This document shows positions 18,226 to 27,056 of a stretch of 64,000 bases of DNA, one piece after another (positions within the stretch are counted from its first letter, which is position 1; the number at the start of each line of letters is the position of its first letter). This DNA is from Candidatus Phycosocius bacilliformis (GTDB lineage Bacteria; Pseudomonadota; Alphaproteobacteria; Caulobacterales; Aquidulcibacteraceae). A program made the position numbers and the translations under genes. The stretch spans positions 1 to 64,000 of the forward strand of contig NZ_BFBR01000006.1 in assembly GCF_003112735.1 (NCBI RefSeq). The letters are read 5' to 3'. The notes beneath the pieces were generated by a model. It made no database searches, was not told the DNA's origin, and saw only the letters and a list, made by a program, of their open reading frames with translations.

Positions 18226-19271
18226 CCCAATTTGCCCTTGAAGCCCGCGCAATCAGCCGCGCCTTTGGTGCCGTCAAGGCCCTTGATGGGGTCAGCCTTT
18301 CTGTGCCCGCTGGCAAAGTTGTGGCCCTATTGGGTCAATCAGGTTCAGGCAAAAGCACATTGCTGCGGGTGTTGGCTGGCTTGGAAGGGATTGATGCCGG
18401 TCAGGTTCTGGCCGACGGCCACGTGGTCAGTGACGCCCAGCTAATTGTCCCACCAGAACAACGGCCTCTGGGTATGGTGTTTCAAGATTATGCCTTGTTT
18501 CCCCATCTGACCGCCTTGGGCAATGTTGCCTTTGGCTTGGGGAAGCAGCCAAAGGCTGCCCGCTTGGCCTTGGCAGAAAATTGGCTTGACCGGGTCGGGT
18601 TGAGCCACCGGGCCAATGCCTATCCGCACCAGCTCTCAGGGGGCGAACAACAACGTGTGGCTTTGGCCCGTGCACTGGCTCCCAGCCCCCGGGCAGTGTT
18701 GATGGACGAACCCTTCAGTGGTCTCGATCCCCATTTGCGGGCCGAACTGCAGGCGCGAACTTTGGCAACTTTGGCAGATGCCGGTGTCGCCGCCCTAATC
18801 GTCAGCCACGACACAGAAGAGGCTTTGGCCGTGGCCGATGAAGTCGCCATTATCGAGGCAGGCCGCATCCTGCAAAGTGGGCTACCCCATGAAGTCTATA
18901 ACCAACCCGCATCCTTGGCCGCCGCGCGCGCCTTGGGTGCTGTTTGGGCGTTGGAAGCCACAAGCCAGCATGGCCGTGTCGAAACCCCGTTCGGCACCTT
19001 CCCCTGCCCCCATGTTGGTCAGGTTCTGCTATGTGCTCGCCCCGAGGCTACGCAGGTCACTTTAGCGCCAGACGGCATGTTTGGCGTGACAGACCGGCGT
19101 GGAGTTGGTCGCTTCCGCATGCTGCGCCTGAAGACGCACGCAAGCCCGATAGGAACGGTGATGGCCCAGGTGGAGGCCAATAAGGCCCCAGAGATCGGGA
19201 GCGCAGTCCATATTGAGATCAGCCCAGAAGATGTGTTTATCTTCCCCCATCAGCCGACCCCAGCGACGTGA
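18222..19271 (+). CDS. Ferric iron ABC transporter ATP-binding protein
   Basis: A 349-residue ATPase of the FbpC/PotA class. Walker A is GQSGSGKST, the signature is QLSGGEQQRVALARAL, Walker B is VLMDEPFSGLDP and the H-loop is VSHDTEEAL. The C-terminal region of about 110 residues (after residue 240) looks like a TOBE-type regulatory domain. The ATG at 18222 overlaps the permease stop by 4 bases. No Fur box could be pointed to with confidence in the 143-bp region before the first gene of this operon. Confidence 0.92.
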   Translation: MTQFALEARAISRAFGAVKALDGVSLSVPAGKVVALLGQSGSGKSTLLRVLAGLEGIDAGQVLADGHVVSDAQLIVPPEQRPLGMVFQDYALFPHLTALGNVAFGLGKQPKAARLALAENWLDRVGLSHRANAYPHQLSGGEQQRVALARALAPSPRAVLMDEPFSGLDPHLRAELQARTLATLADAGVAALIVSHDTEEALAVADEVAIIEAGRILQSGLPHEVYNQPASLAAARALGAVWALEATSQHGRVETPFGTFPCPHVGQVLLCARPEATQVTLAPDGMFGVTDRRGVGRFRMLRLKTHASPIGTVMAQVEANKAPEIGSAVHIEISPEDVFIFPHQPTPAT

Positions 19272-19307
19272 CTTGAAAATCATCCTAAGCTTGGTCAAGG
19301 TGGGCCG

Positions 19308-20306
19308 ATGAATGCGCTGCTCGCCCCGCTCAGTCGGTTGATAAAGGCCCGCCTTGATCCGGGTGCAGAGATCAGCGACCTCAGTCGACTATCGGGCGGG
19401 GCAAGCCAGGAAACATGGTCCTTTGTCATCCAGTCTGAAGGATGTGAACCTCGCAAGCTGGTTCTGCGACGCGCCCCATTTGCCCGCGACGGCGGCAGCG
19501 AAGCCATTGGTCTAGCCCTAGAGGCAGAGATTATGGCTGCCGCCGGGCGCGCCAAAACACCTGTCGCACCCATCGTTTATGTCTGCCAACCCGAAGATGG
19601 ATTGGGCGAGGCCTTCATCATGGCCCATGTTCCAGGCCAGACGATTGCGCGCAAAATTCTGCGCGATGAGCAGTTTGCCGACGCGCGAACCAAATTGGCC
19701 CGCCAATGCGGTGCGGCTATGGCGCGCATCCATGCCATTGACCTCGACAGCCTGCCAAAAGGCTTGCCGCTTAGTCACGGCCTTGACCAGCTTGACCGTT
19801 ATGAAGCCATTTATCGCAGCTTTGGCATGGACAGGCCGGTATTCGAACTTGGCTTTGCCTGGTTACGTCGCCACGCACCTGCCCCCCGTCCAACCACGCT
19901 GGTTCATGGCGATTTCCGAAATGGCAATCTGATGGTCAATGCCGAGGGCCTAGCCGCGGTGCTGGACTGGGAATTAGCCCATTTGGGTGACCCGCGCGAA
20001 GATTTGGCCTGGATTTGCGTCAATTCCTGGCGATTTGGCGAACGGTCACGCCACGTTGGTGGCTTTGGCGACCTCACGGATTTGCTTGCCGGTTATGCAC
20101 AGGCAGGTGGCCCACAGATCACAGCCGATGAACTGGTCTGGTTTCAGGCTCTGGGCAGCTTGAAATGGGGCGTCATGTGCTTGATCATGTATCAGGCCTA
20201 TGTCACCGGCGCAGACCGTTCTATTGAGCGGGCCATGATCGGGCGGCGTGCGTCGGAGGCAGAAATCGACCTCCTCAATCTGATTGAAGGCCGTCCCCAT
20301 GCATGA
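19308..20306 (+). CDS. APH-fold phosphotransferase, LvaA-like acyl-CoA kinase candidate
   Basis: A 332-residue aminoglycoside-phosphotransferase-fold kinase. The catalytic loop is HGDFRNGN (His200-Gly-Asp202) and the metal-binding motif is DWELAHLGDPREDLAW at about 219. The N-terminal LSGGASQETW and the overall plan match the group found with acyl-CoA dehydrogenases (the ACAD10/11 N-terminal kinase and bacterial LvaA), rather than antibiotic kinases. LvaA phosphorylates 4-hydroxyacyl-CoAs together with a small partner, LvaB. The next gene overlaps by 8 bp and encodes such a small DUF6285 protein, which supports this role. AAGGTGGG precedes the ATG. Confidence 0.88.
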   Translation: MNALLAPLSRLIKARLDPGAEISDLSRLSGGASQETWSFVIQSEGCEPRKLVLRRAPFARDGGSEAIGLALEAEIMAAAGRAKTPVAPIVYVCQPEDGLGEAFIMAHVPGQTIARKILRDEQFADARTKLARQCGAAMARIHAIDLDSLPKGLPLSHGLDQLDRYEAIYRSFGMDRPVFELGFAWLRRHAPAPRPTTLVHGDFRNGNLMVNAEGLAAVLDWELAHLGDPREDLAWICVNSWRFGERSRHVGGFGDLTDLLAGYAQAGGPQITADELVWFQALGSLKWGVMCLIMYQAYVTGADRSIERAMIGRRASEAEIDLLNLIEGRPHA

Positions 20307-20661
20307 AGCTCCGTCGTCGCAGGAATTGCTGAGCTCGGTCATCGGGTTTTTGCATGATGTGGCAGCCCCGCAATTAAGTGGTCAGGCCGGCTTTCATGCC
20401 CGTGTTGCGGCCAATGCCTTGGCGCTGATCGGCCGTGACATGGCCCTGCGACCAGAGGCCGAGGCCCGCGAGCGCAGCCTCTATGCGCAGCTTCTGCAGG
20501 CCGATGATCGCGACCTGCCAGCCCTGCGACAACAGCTCTGTGGCGCGATCCAGCGCGGCGATTTTGACCTCGATGATCCGGCACTCCTGGCGGCCTTGCG
20601 CGCTGTCACCGAGGCTCAGCTGGCCATCGACCAACCCGGCTACAGTGGATTGACGCCATGA
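20299..20661 (+). CDS. DUF6285 protein, LvaB-like kinase partner candidate
   Basis: A 120-residue helical protein with a conserved central segment (HARVAANALALIGRDMAL) typical of DUF6285. The start at 20299 overlaps the kinase gene by 8 bp, and the stop overlaps the next gene's ATG (ATGA). This points to coupled translation and a stoichiometric complex. In the levulinate pathway of Pseudomonas putida a small protein, LvaB, is needed for the activity of the kinase LvaA; I infer the same partnership here. No catalytic motif is seen in the protein itself. Confidence 0.8.
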   Translation: MHEAPSSQELLSSVIGFLHDVAAPQLSGQAGFHARVAANALALIGRDMALRPEAEARERSLYAQLLQADDRDLPALRQQLCGAIQRGDFDLDDPALLAALRAVTEAQLAIDQPGYSGLTP

Positions 20662-21758
20662 AACCGAACTGGCGACGATGGATCTTTGGGGCCATAATTG
20701 GCGTCAATATGCTGATCGGGCTAACGGCCTATCTGATGCGCGACAATTTGTTCCGCGAATTAATCCAGCCCGCGGTACCCTTCCAAGTCGACGAGCCACC
20801 CCCCCTACCCGATTACAGCGATGCGGCAGCGTGGGCCCTAAGGCCACAGGAATCCTCGCCCGATCAGGGCAAGGCCGATGTCTTCATTGTTCACCCCACC
20901 ACTGCTTGGAGCGGCTCGACGGGCTGGAATATGGACATTGCCGACAATGTTGCCCGCACGCGGCTGGAAACCATTGCCTTGCCTAATCACGCCGAGCCTT
21001 TTGCCGGAGCAGGTCCCCTCTGGGTACCACGCTATCGCCAAGCTGTCTTATTTGCCCTGTTATCTCAGCGCGATGATAGCCGTGAGGCCCTAAACCTGGC
21101 CTATGAGGATGTGGAGCGCGCTTTTGAGGCTTTCCGCGCCGCCCGCGACCCCAAGCGCCCATTTGTGCTGGTGGGACTTGGCCAAGGCGGACTGCATGTG
21201 ATGCGCTTGCTGCAGCAAAAAGGTGACCTTGGGCCGATGTTGGCGGCGACCTATTTGATCGATCAGCCGGTTCCCGAATCGCTCTATGAGGGCCCACAAG
21301 CCGTGCCAGGCTTTCCCCGACCCTGCCAAACAGCCCAGCAAACCCGGTGCTTGATCAGCTTTACCAGTCTCGATGGCGGCGACCGGCGCGGTGAACATAT
21401 TCTCACCCAACGCTCTACCATCTGGACCCAAGCACGCGGCTATCATGCCATTGAAGGGGCGCCGATTGCCTGCATCAATCCTTTGACTGGTTCGCAAGCA
21501 CAGACCCATGCAGGGCCCGGCACCAATCGCGGTTCGGCGGCAGCCAGTGGTTTGGAGCGCGGGACAGAACCTGCTTTGCTGCCCGGTGAGACCGGTGCCA
21601 TCTGCCGCAACGGTCTGTTATGGGTTGAGGTCAACCGACCGGCTGCTTTGTCGCGCGCCCGCTTTGAGCTTGGTACTTTCTATAAGATTACCGGCTATAA
21701 TTTATTCTATGCCGCTTTAGCCAATGATGTTGAGACACGGTTGGCCAATCTGAAATGA
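20658..21758 (+). CDS. DUF3089 alpha/beta-hydrolase-like protein lacking the nucleophile Ser
   Basis: A 366-residue protein with an N-terminal membrane anchor (about 8-27) and a DUF3089 domain, recognised by DVFIVHPTTAWSGSTGWN and the following family-like blocks. DUF3089 proteins usually carry a G-H-S-Q-G nucleophile elbow. Here residues 173-178 read GLGQGG, so Gly175 stands where Ser is expected. The protein may be a pseudoenzyme, or may use another residue. It overlaps the DUF6285 gene by 4 bp, so it is likely to act in the same pathway as the kinase pair. The C-terminus includes RARFELGTFYKITGYNLFY, also family-like. Confidence 0.85.
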   Translation: MKPNWRRWIFGAIIGVNMLIGLTAYLMRDNLFRELIQPAVPFQVDEPPPLPDYSDAAAWALRPQESSPDQGKADVFIVHPTTAWSGSTGWNMDIADNVARTRLETIALPNHAEPFAGAGPLWVPRYRQAVLFALLSQRDDSREALNLAYEDVERAFEAFRAARDPKRPFVLVGLGQGGLHVMRLLQQKGDLGPMLAATYLIDQPVPESLYEGPQAVPGFPRPCQTAQQTRCLISFTSLDGGDRRGEHILTQRSTIWTQARGYHAIEGAPIACINPLTGSQAQTHAGPGTNRGSAAASGLERGTEPALLPGETGAICRNGLLWVEVNRPAALSRARFELGTFYKITGYNLFYAALANDVETRLANLK

Positions 21759-21962
21759 GTTTTTGAGTGCGAGAGCAAAGGGCCCTTTGAGCGGAGATTT
21801 CGTCATCCTCGTTGTGTGGTTCCCAAAATGATCATTGCCTTATCGTTTCAATCAATCTTGGTCGTATAGCGATAACTCAAACAGGAACGGCCCGCCTGAC
21901 GCTGAGCAATAATGCCAGTCGGGTCAGGCAGGCCGCTAAAGCCCCGGTGGTGGGGTGCCTGA

Positions 21963-22607
21963 TTACATGCCGAAGCGGTTCTTCAACTCCACGGTCATTT
22001 CCTGCAGCGCCTTGGCTGACACCGCGTCTTTTTCCCGGCTTTTCCAGTATTTGGTGAGCTTCTTATAGCTCTTTAGCGGAGCCTTGACGCCAAGGATTGG
22101 CAACAAGCGGACAACGAAGAATAGGCTTGGCGTGATGGTGCAATCGGCCACTGAAAACTTGTTGCCCGCCGCATGCTTTTTGCCCGACATTACATTTTCC
22201 AGATGACCCAAAGCCGTATTGACGTCGCCAATGGCTGCTTTGACCACTTCAGGATCCTTGCCAGGCCCCAAGAGGCCGAAAATCTTGCCCATGGCAGGTC
22301 CGACATAAATATCATTCACCCGCGAAATCAAACGCACTTGTGCGCGCTCTTCAGGCTTGCGCGGACGCAGCGCAGGCTTGGGGAAAGCATCTTCAAGATA
22401 TTCAAGGATGACTTCGGACTCAGGCAGAGCCATTCCGGAATCCGTCACCAGACACGGCACTTTGCCAATCGGATTGATCGCGAGATATTCTTCACTTTTC
22501 AAGCTGCCACCGGGCGGAGACAAATATTCCACACTCAAACCCTTCGCGGCGACTTGCATCTTCACGCGTTGGACAAATGGACTGAGGTCACTTCCATATA
22601 ATTTCAT
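21963..22607 (-). CDS. Glutathione S-transferase family protein
   Basis: A 214-residue GST. The N-terminal domain opens MKLYGSDLSPFVQRVKMQ, with Ser8 placed where the catalytic Ser/Cys of related classes lies. NPIGKVPCLV and the ESEVILEYLED turn complete the thioredoxin-like fold. The C-terminal helical domain contains GNKFSVADCTITPSLFF. It is convergent with the DUF3089 gene. A GCCTGAC/GTCAGGC inverted repeat (21894-21900 and 21923-21929) lies in the gap and might help termination. The substrate is unknown. Confidence 0.87.
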   Translation of the reverse strand: MKLYGSDLSPFVQRVKMQVAAKGLSVEYLSPPGGSLKSEEYLAINPIGKVPCLVTDSGMALPESEVILEYLEDAFPKPALRPRKPEERAQVRLISRVNDIYVGPAMGKIFGLLGPGKDPEVVKAAIGDVNTALGHLENVMSGKKHAAGNKFSVADCTITPSLFFVVRLLPILGVKAPLKSYKKLTKYWKSREKDAVSAKALQEMTVELKNRFGM

Positions 22608-22855
22608 CGCGTCAACTCCCTTCTACGCACAAACGGCCCCCTCAACCGGTCAAGAGACTGGCATGCAACCACACCAGAAACCGTTCAGGAAACAGGATGG
22701 GGCGACTCGCCACCGGCACGTTTCCAATGATCATTGGTAGCCGTCTGCGACTGACAGGCCAACTATTTTGACACATTGATCGCCAATCAATGCAGTAAAG
22801 TTGCAAAGAGGCCATGCCACCTGCGGGCTATGGTTACAGCACTGTTTGCCGATTA

Positions 22856-24049
22856 CTACAGGCCGATAATGGCCACCGAACACACATTGCTCGCCGGGGC
22901 ACCGCCCAAATTATGGGTGAGGCCAATCGTCGGATTGGCCAATTGCCGATCCCCTGCCCGGCCCTGCAATTGCAGATACATTTCATAGAGCATGCGCAGA
23001 CCCGATGCCCCAATTGGATGGCCAAAGCATTTAAGGCCGCCATCAATCTGGCACGGCACCGATCCGTCAGAATCATAGAAGCCGTCCATGACATCCTTCC
23101 AGCCTTGGCCTTCCGGCGAGATGAACAAATCTTCCATGGTCACAAGCTCGGTCACCGAGAAGCAATCATGCACCTCGATCATCGAGACCTGTTCGCGTGG
23201 CCGGTCGATGCCGGCCTCATGATAGGCCTTGCGCGCTGCGATCCGGGCCGTGTGGAAATAAGAACCATCCCATGAATTATGCTGGCTTTCCATGCCGTTG
23301 GAGACCGACAATTGCAGGGCTTTGACATAGACAAGATCTTTCTTGCCCAAAGCGCGCGCGATCTCTGGCGTGGTCACGATGGCGGCTGCGGCCCCGTCAG
23401 ACACCCCGCAGCAATCAAAAAGCCCCAAAGGCTCGGCAATCATTGGCGCACCAATCACTTGTTCTTCTGTGACGATATTGCGCAAATGGGCTTTGGGGTT
23501 TTTTGAGCCATTAGCATGGCTCTTCACCGACACATGCGCGATTGCCCGCTTGAGATCCTCGCGTGAGACTTTGTGCTTGGCCCGATAGGCGCTGGCCAAT
23601 TGGGCAAAATTGCCCGGTGCTGAGCCATTTGGTGCGGTTTGCGGGATATAAGTTCCCATGGTGCCGACCGGCAGGCCGCCATAGCCAGTATCTTTCAACT
23701 TCTCCACGCCGACGGCGAGCGCAATATCAGCAGCCCCAGCCGCCACGGCATAGACCGCGCCGCGGAAGGCCTCAGACCCCGATGCACAGAAATTCTCCAC
23801 CCGGGTTACCGCAATATTGGGCAAGCGAAGGGCAATCGACAGCGGCGTGCCACCCTTGCCCGTGCCAATCTCATCAATATGGGTTGAGAACCAAGCCGCA
23901 TCCAATTGCGTGGGCTCAATGCCTGCGTCCTTGATGGCTTCCAGATAGGCCTCGACCATCAATTCTTCGGGGCCGCAATCCCACCGCTCACCAAAGCGAG
24001 AGCAGCCCATACCGATGACGGCGACTTTGTCACGAATGCCTGTAGCCAT
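22856..24049 (-). CDS. Thiolase-family protein (SCP2-thiolase / acetyl-CoA acetyltransferase-like)
   Basis: A 397-residue thiolase-fold protein of the SCP2/lipid-transfer-like branch. The nucleophile is Cys88 in NFCASGSEAF and the His-Gly-His type motif appears as CFGHPIGASG (His344). The second conserved Cys region is HNLGGAPASNVC near the C-terminus. Branch members include acetoacetyl-CoA thiolases that work with HMG-CoA synthase and DUF35 proteins, and the Ltp2-type aldolases that cleave steroid side chains with a DUF35 partner. An HMG-CoA-synthase/DUF35 fusion gene lies 1.5 kb upstream on the same strand. GGGAGG precedes the ATG at 24049. Confidence 0.9.
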   Translation of the reverse strand: MATGIRDKVAVIGMGCSRFGERWDCGPEELMVEAYLEAIKDAGIEPTQLDAAWFSTHIDEIGTGKGGTPLSIALRLPNIAVTRVENFCASGSEAFRGAVYAVAAGAADIALAVGVEKLKDTGYGGLPVGTMGTYIPQTAPNGSAPGNFAQLASAYRAKHKVSREDLKRAIAHVSVKSHANGSKNPKAHLRNIVTEEQVIGAPMIAEPLGLFDCCGVSDGAAAAIVTTPEIARALGKKDLVYVKALQLSVSNGMESQHNSWDGSYFHTARIAARKAYHEAGIDRPREQVSMIEVHDCFSVTELVTMEDLFISPEGQGWKDVMDGFYDSDGSVPCQIDGGLKCFGHPIGASGLRMLYEMYLQLQGRAGDRQLANPTIGLTHNLGGAPASNVCSVAIIGL

Positions 24050-24100
24050 GTTCTTGCCTCCCTGAGCGGCAGTATTTTGGCGGACTGTGACGCAGATTTG

Positions 24101-25447
24101 CTAGGGTTTCAAGCTTATGTTTGGGGCTGTTGGCGGCAGCTTGGGCACGGTACGGTCAAAAAAGGCCAGCGCCTGTGCCCAATCTTGCGAATGAATGCCA
24201 TGCAGACCTGGCCGCATATAAAAGGCCAATGGGCCAACCTCGGCAGGCTTCGTCAAACTGGTCTGCGCAAATCCGGGTAGGCCATAGAGGCGATAGACCG
24301 GATCTGCTCCCATCAGCGCGCGAAAACTACCATGGGGATCACCCCATTGATCACGCCGACCCGTGCCGACCAAGACGGAGCGCGGAGCCAATAATCCGAT
24401 CAATTGATGCTGGTCGAGGAGGCGGGCGTCAGGCCGGGCCGCCGTTGTGGCATAAACCGGGGCAAACCAATGGGGAAAGCTTGCTGTAATGGCACCAATC
24501 GGCTCCCCCACCTCATCCCGGTCGAGTGATGCCCCGCCCGTGCCCGATTGCAAGGCCCATACAGCAACCGGCCGGGGATCAAAGGCGGCGGCCAATAAAG
24601 CTGCTTTGCCATGACGGGAATGGCCCCAGAGGAGCATGTGCTCGGGGTCGATACGGGGGTCGGCGGCCAAAACGTCGAGCATACGCGACAGGGTCCACGC
24701 CCAGGCTGCGATCGCACCGGTGCGTTGATCAGGCGGTGTGCCGTCCGGGGTCAGCGCCGCCAAATAAGGTTCTGCGATGCCTGGCACATCGGGCACCACG
24801 TCGCCTGGATGCCAAGATGCCAAGGCATAGCCGTGCCGGGCTATGGCTTCCCACGGGGGCGAATTGGCGTTTTTGCCGAAGATTGCCTCGACCATGAACG
24901 CGGGCAGACCACCGCCACATTCAGGCGGCAAAGGCATGTTCGTGGTGCGAACCTTCAGGGTTTGAGGTTCCGGGGTTTTGGGAAACAGGGCATCATTGCC
25001 GCAGAACGTCCCCCCAGCAATGATTGGAAATGGCCCTTTGCCCTTGGGTGTGATCAAAATCATGTCCACCACGGGACGACCGCCGGGCCACGGACCGGGA
25101 CGGTCTAGGCTCACAGCAAGGGTGATGCGTTCAATCGTGCCAATGGGGCCTTTGGCAGGGGCCTGCAACACAACACGGCTCAGAATGTCCACGCGGGCGG
25201 GCGCGGGCATCGCCCCATAGATCTGGCTTTGAAACAGGGTTTTCAGGCGTGGGACGCGGCGGCTTTCCCAATCAGCCCGGCTGGCGACCGCTGCAGTGCC
25301 GTCAAGCGGGCCGAGAATGGGTGGAGTCGCGGGGCTGCCGGTAAGTGTGAGGGGAACATTGGGCAGGCGCGTGAGTGCACAACCGCCAAGGACAGTGCCA
25401 AGACCTGCAACCAGTCCAAGCATAATCGCCAGAAGCGTTCGACGCAT
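24101..25447 (-). CDS. Alpha/beta-hydrolase lipoprotein, glucuronoyl-esterase (CE15)-like
   Basis: A 448-residue predicted lipoprotein: signal peptide, then lipobox VLGGC (Cys23). The nucleophile elbow WGHSRHGK (Ser277) and the segments SGTGGASLDRD and SFPHWF follow the pattern of CE15 esterases, which cut ester links between lignin and glucuronoxylan. A C-terminal His in GLHGIHSQDW is a candidate for the triad. The Glu found before SGxGG in classical CE15 enzymes is Leu-Gln here. Close relatives also act on other esters, so the substrate is open. It lies between the thiolase and HMG-CoA-synthase-like genes on the same strand. Confidence 0.82.
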   Translation of the reverse strand: MRRTLLAIMLGLVAGLGTVLGGCALTRLPNVPLTLTGSPATPPILGPLDGTAAVASRADWESRRVPRLKTLFQSQIYGAMPAPARVDILSRVVLQAPAKGPIGTIERITLAVSLDRPGPWPGGRPVVDMILITPKGKGPFPIIAGGTFCGNDALFPKTPEPQTLKVRTTNMPLPPECGGGLPAFMVEAIFGKNANSPPWEAIARHGYALASWHPGDVVPDVPGIAEPYLAALTPDGTPPDQRTGAIAAWAWTLSRMLDVLAADPRIDPEHMLLWGHSRHGKAALLAAAFDPRPVAVWALQSGTGGASLDRDEVGEPIGAITASFPHWFAPVYATTAARPDARLLDQHQLIGLLAPRSVLVGTGRRDQWGDPHGSFRALMGADPVYRLYGLPGFAQTSLTKPAEVGPLAFYMRPGLHGIHSQDWAQALAFFDRTVPKLPPTAPNISLKP

Positions 25448-25526
25448 GAGTAAGTCCCGACCTTTCTCAGCCTTTGATACAGGCTACGACATGGTGAACC
25501 GGAAAGTTACAGACGCGCGCTTTAAA

Positions 25527-26987
25527 TCACCGAACCGGCACAGCCTTCCAGAAATAACGGGTGAAGCCGCGCCGGTCATCCCATTCTTTAACCCGGAAGG
25601 CCATGCGCACCTCTGTGCCACTGTCAATTTCGCCAGGTTCGACATCGGCAATATCCATGAAGATCCGCCCACCCCCGTCAAAATCGATCTGACCATAGTG
25701 ATTGGGTGGGTTCATGGAATAGGTCAGATAATCGGCTGAATAGGTCAGAATCCGGGCCGCCCGCTCAGCAAACTTATAGGGTTCCTGGGTATCGACTTCA
25801 GGCGCATTGGGCGCAACCGAAATCCGGGTTCTGGGATATTGAACCGTGCCGGTGACTTTGCACTTGCCGCCCACCAGACCCAGTATGCCATCATTATAGC
25901 GATAAAGCGTGGTCAGCGCGGTCTTATTGTCCTTCTCTGCCCGCATCCCCTTGTCCCACTCAACCAGACCATTGAACACAAGATATTTCATATAACTGGT
26001 TTCTTCCTTGCGGTTGGCCAACCAGCCCGACAGGCCTTTGGCTGGTTTGAAAGTGGCAATCTCGTCTGTGACCTTAAACACCAAAGCCTCACAGCCTTGG
26101 CCAAATTGGGCCACCAGAATGGTCTGGCCAGGATGGGCTTTTTCAAGAACGCCTGCCAGCATCAGGAGGCCATGGGCACAGCCTGTTTCCCCGACTTGGG
26201 CTGCGAGATTATCAACCACCGCTTCTGGTTTCAGGCCAATTTTCTTGGCAAGACCTTCAGCCACACCTTTGAATGTGCTTGGCAAAATGAAATGGTCAAT
26301 GTGGGCAGGCTCAAGCCCAGCATTGGCCAAAGCGCGCTTAAGAACCGGGGGAACGATCTTTTGAAAACCCTCGTCTCGGATCCAACGCTCTTCCCAATGA
26401 TAATCGAAATCCTCATCCGATCCCCGGAAATGGTCGACAAAATCAACCGTACTGGCTGCCCCGCCCAGCCATTCGGCCAGAATCTGGTCGCGACCAACCA
26501 CCATGGCAGCGCCCCCGTCGCCATAGTCAAACTCTTGGGCGGAAACGGCTTTGGGTACGCGCCGATCACCGGCGGCGACCAGAATGGCCGGATGGGCCCC
26601 ATTGGGTGCGGCTTGGGCCACACAGAGGGCTTGAGCCAGAGCTGTCAGTCCAGCTTTTTGTGACCCTGATATGTCAGCAGCCTGAATAGTGGCATCCAGC
26701 GTCAAAGCGGCCTGCACAATCCCCGCATTCAGACGATCTGCGAATGGAGCCGTGGTGGAGGCAAAGTAAAGCGCCTTGATGTGGGAACGGTCATCATCAT
26801 TGCCCAGCGCGTCACGGGCTGCTTCGACGGCAAACGTGATCGCATCCTCATCCCAATTGCCAAAGGAGCGCTCGCCCTTTGCCTTGCCCATCAGATTGGG
26901 TGCAAGCCACGCATTGGCCTGTGCCATGGCTTTTTTCTGCAAGCGCAAGCGGGGCACATAGGCCCCATAAGCCGTGATGCCGATCAT
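25527..26987 (-). CDS. HMG-CoA-synthase-like protein fused to a DUF35/OB-fold domain
   Basis: A 486-residue fusion. Residues 1-340 have the thiolase-like fold of 3-hydroxy-3-methylglutaryl-CoA synthase; residues 355-486 form a DUF35-type rubredoxin/OB-fold module (GGKCKVTGTVQYPRTRI, then an OB barrel). The segment that should hold the catalytic Cys reads DISGSQKAG, with Gln110 where I place the Cys by eye. The region that should supply the catalytic His reads HFILPSTFKG. The zinc ribbon keeps only one Cys. It may thus be a structural or acyl-binding partner, or a decarboxylase-like variant, instead of a true synthase. GGGAG precedes the ATG. A thiolase gene downstream is the likely partner. 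Confidence 0.85.
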   Translation of the reverse strand: MIGITAYGAYVPRLRLQKKAMAQANAWLAPNLMGKAKGERSFGNWDEDAITFAVEAARDALGNDDDRSHIKALYFASTTAPFADRLNAGIVQAALTLDATIQAADISGSQKAGLTALAQALCVAQAAPNGAHPAILVAAGDRRVPKAVSAQEFDYGDGGAAMVVGRDQILAEWLGGAASTVDFVDHFRGSDEDFDYHWEERWIRDEGFQKIVPPVLKRALANAGLEPAHIDHFILPSTFKGVAEGLAKKIGLKPEAVVDNLAAQVGETGCAHGLLMLAGVLEKAHPGQTILVAQFGQGCEALVFKVTDEIATFKPAKGLSGWLANRKEETSYMKYLVFNGLVEWDKGMRAEKDNKTALTTLYRYNDGILGLVGGKCKVTGTVQYPRTRISVAPNAPEVDTQEPYKFAERAARILTYSADYLTYSMNPPNHYGQIDFDGGGRIFMDIADVEPGEIDSGTEVRMAFRVKEWDDRRGFTRYFWKAVPVR

Positions 26988-27056
26988 GGCGCCAATCTCC
27001 CTGAAACTTGTTTTGGTTCTTGTCAGACCCCTTTGTGGCCCGAGGTCGTAACCTTT

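Noticed and set aside
19308-20306. Aminoglycoside resistance kinase
   Set aside because: The fold is shared, but the operon with DUF6285 and the motif context fit acyl-CoA kinases better than antibiotic kinases.
25839-26663. 274-codon ORF antisense to the HMG-CoA-synthase-like gene
   Set aside because: Complete overlap with a confident gene on the other strand and no recognisable motif.
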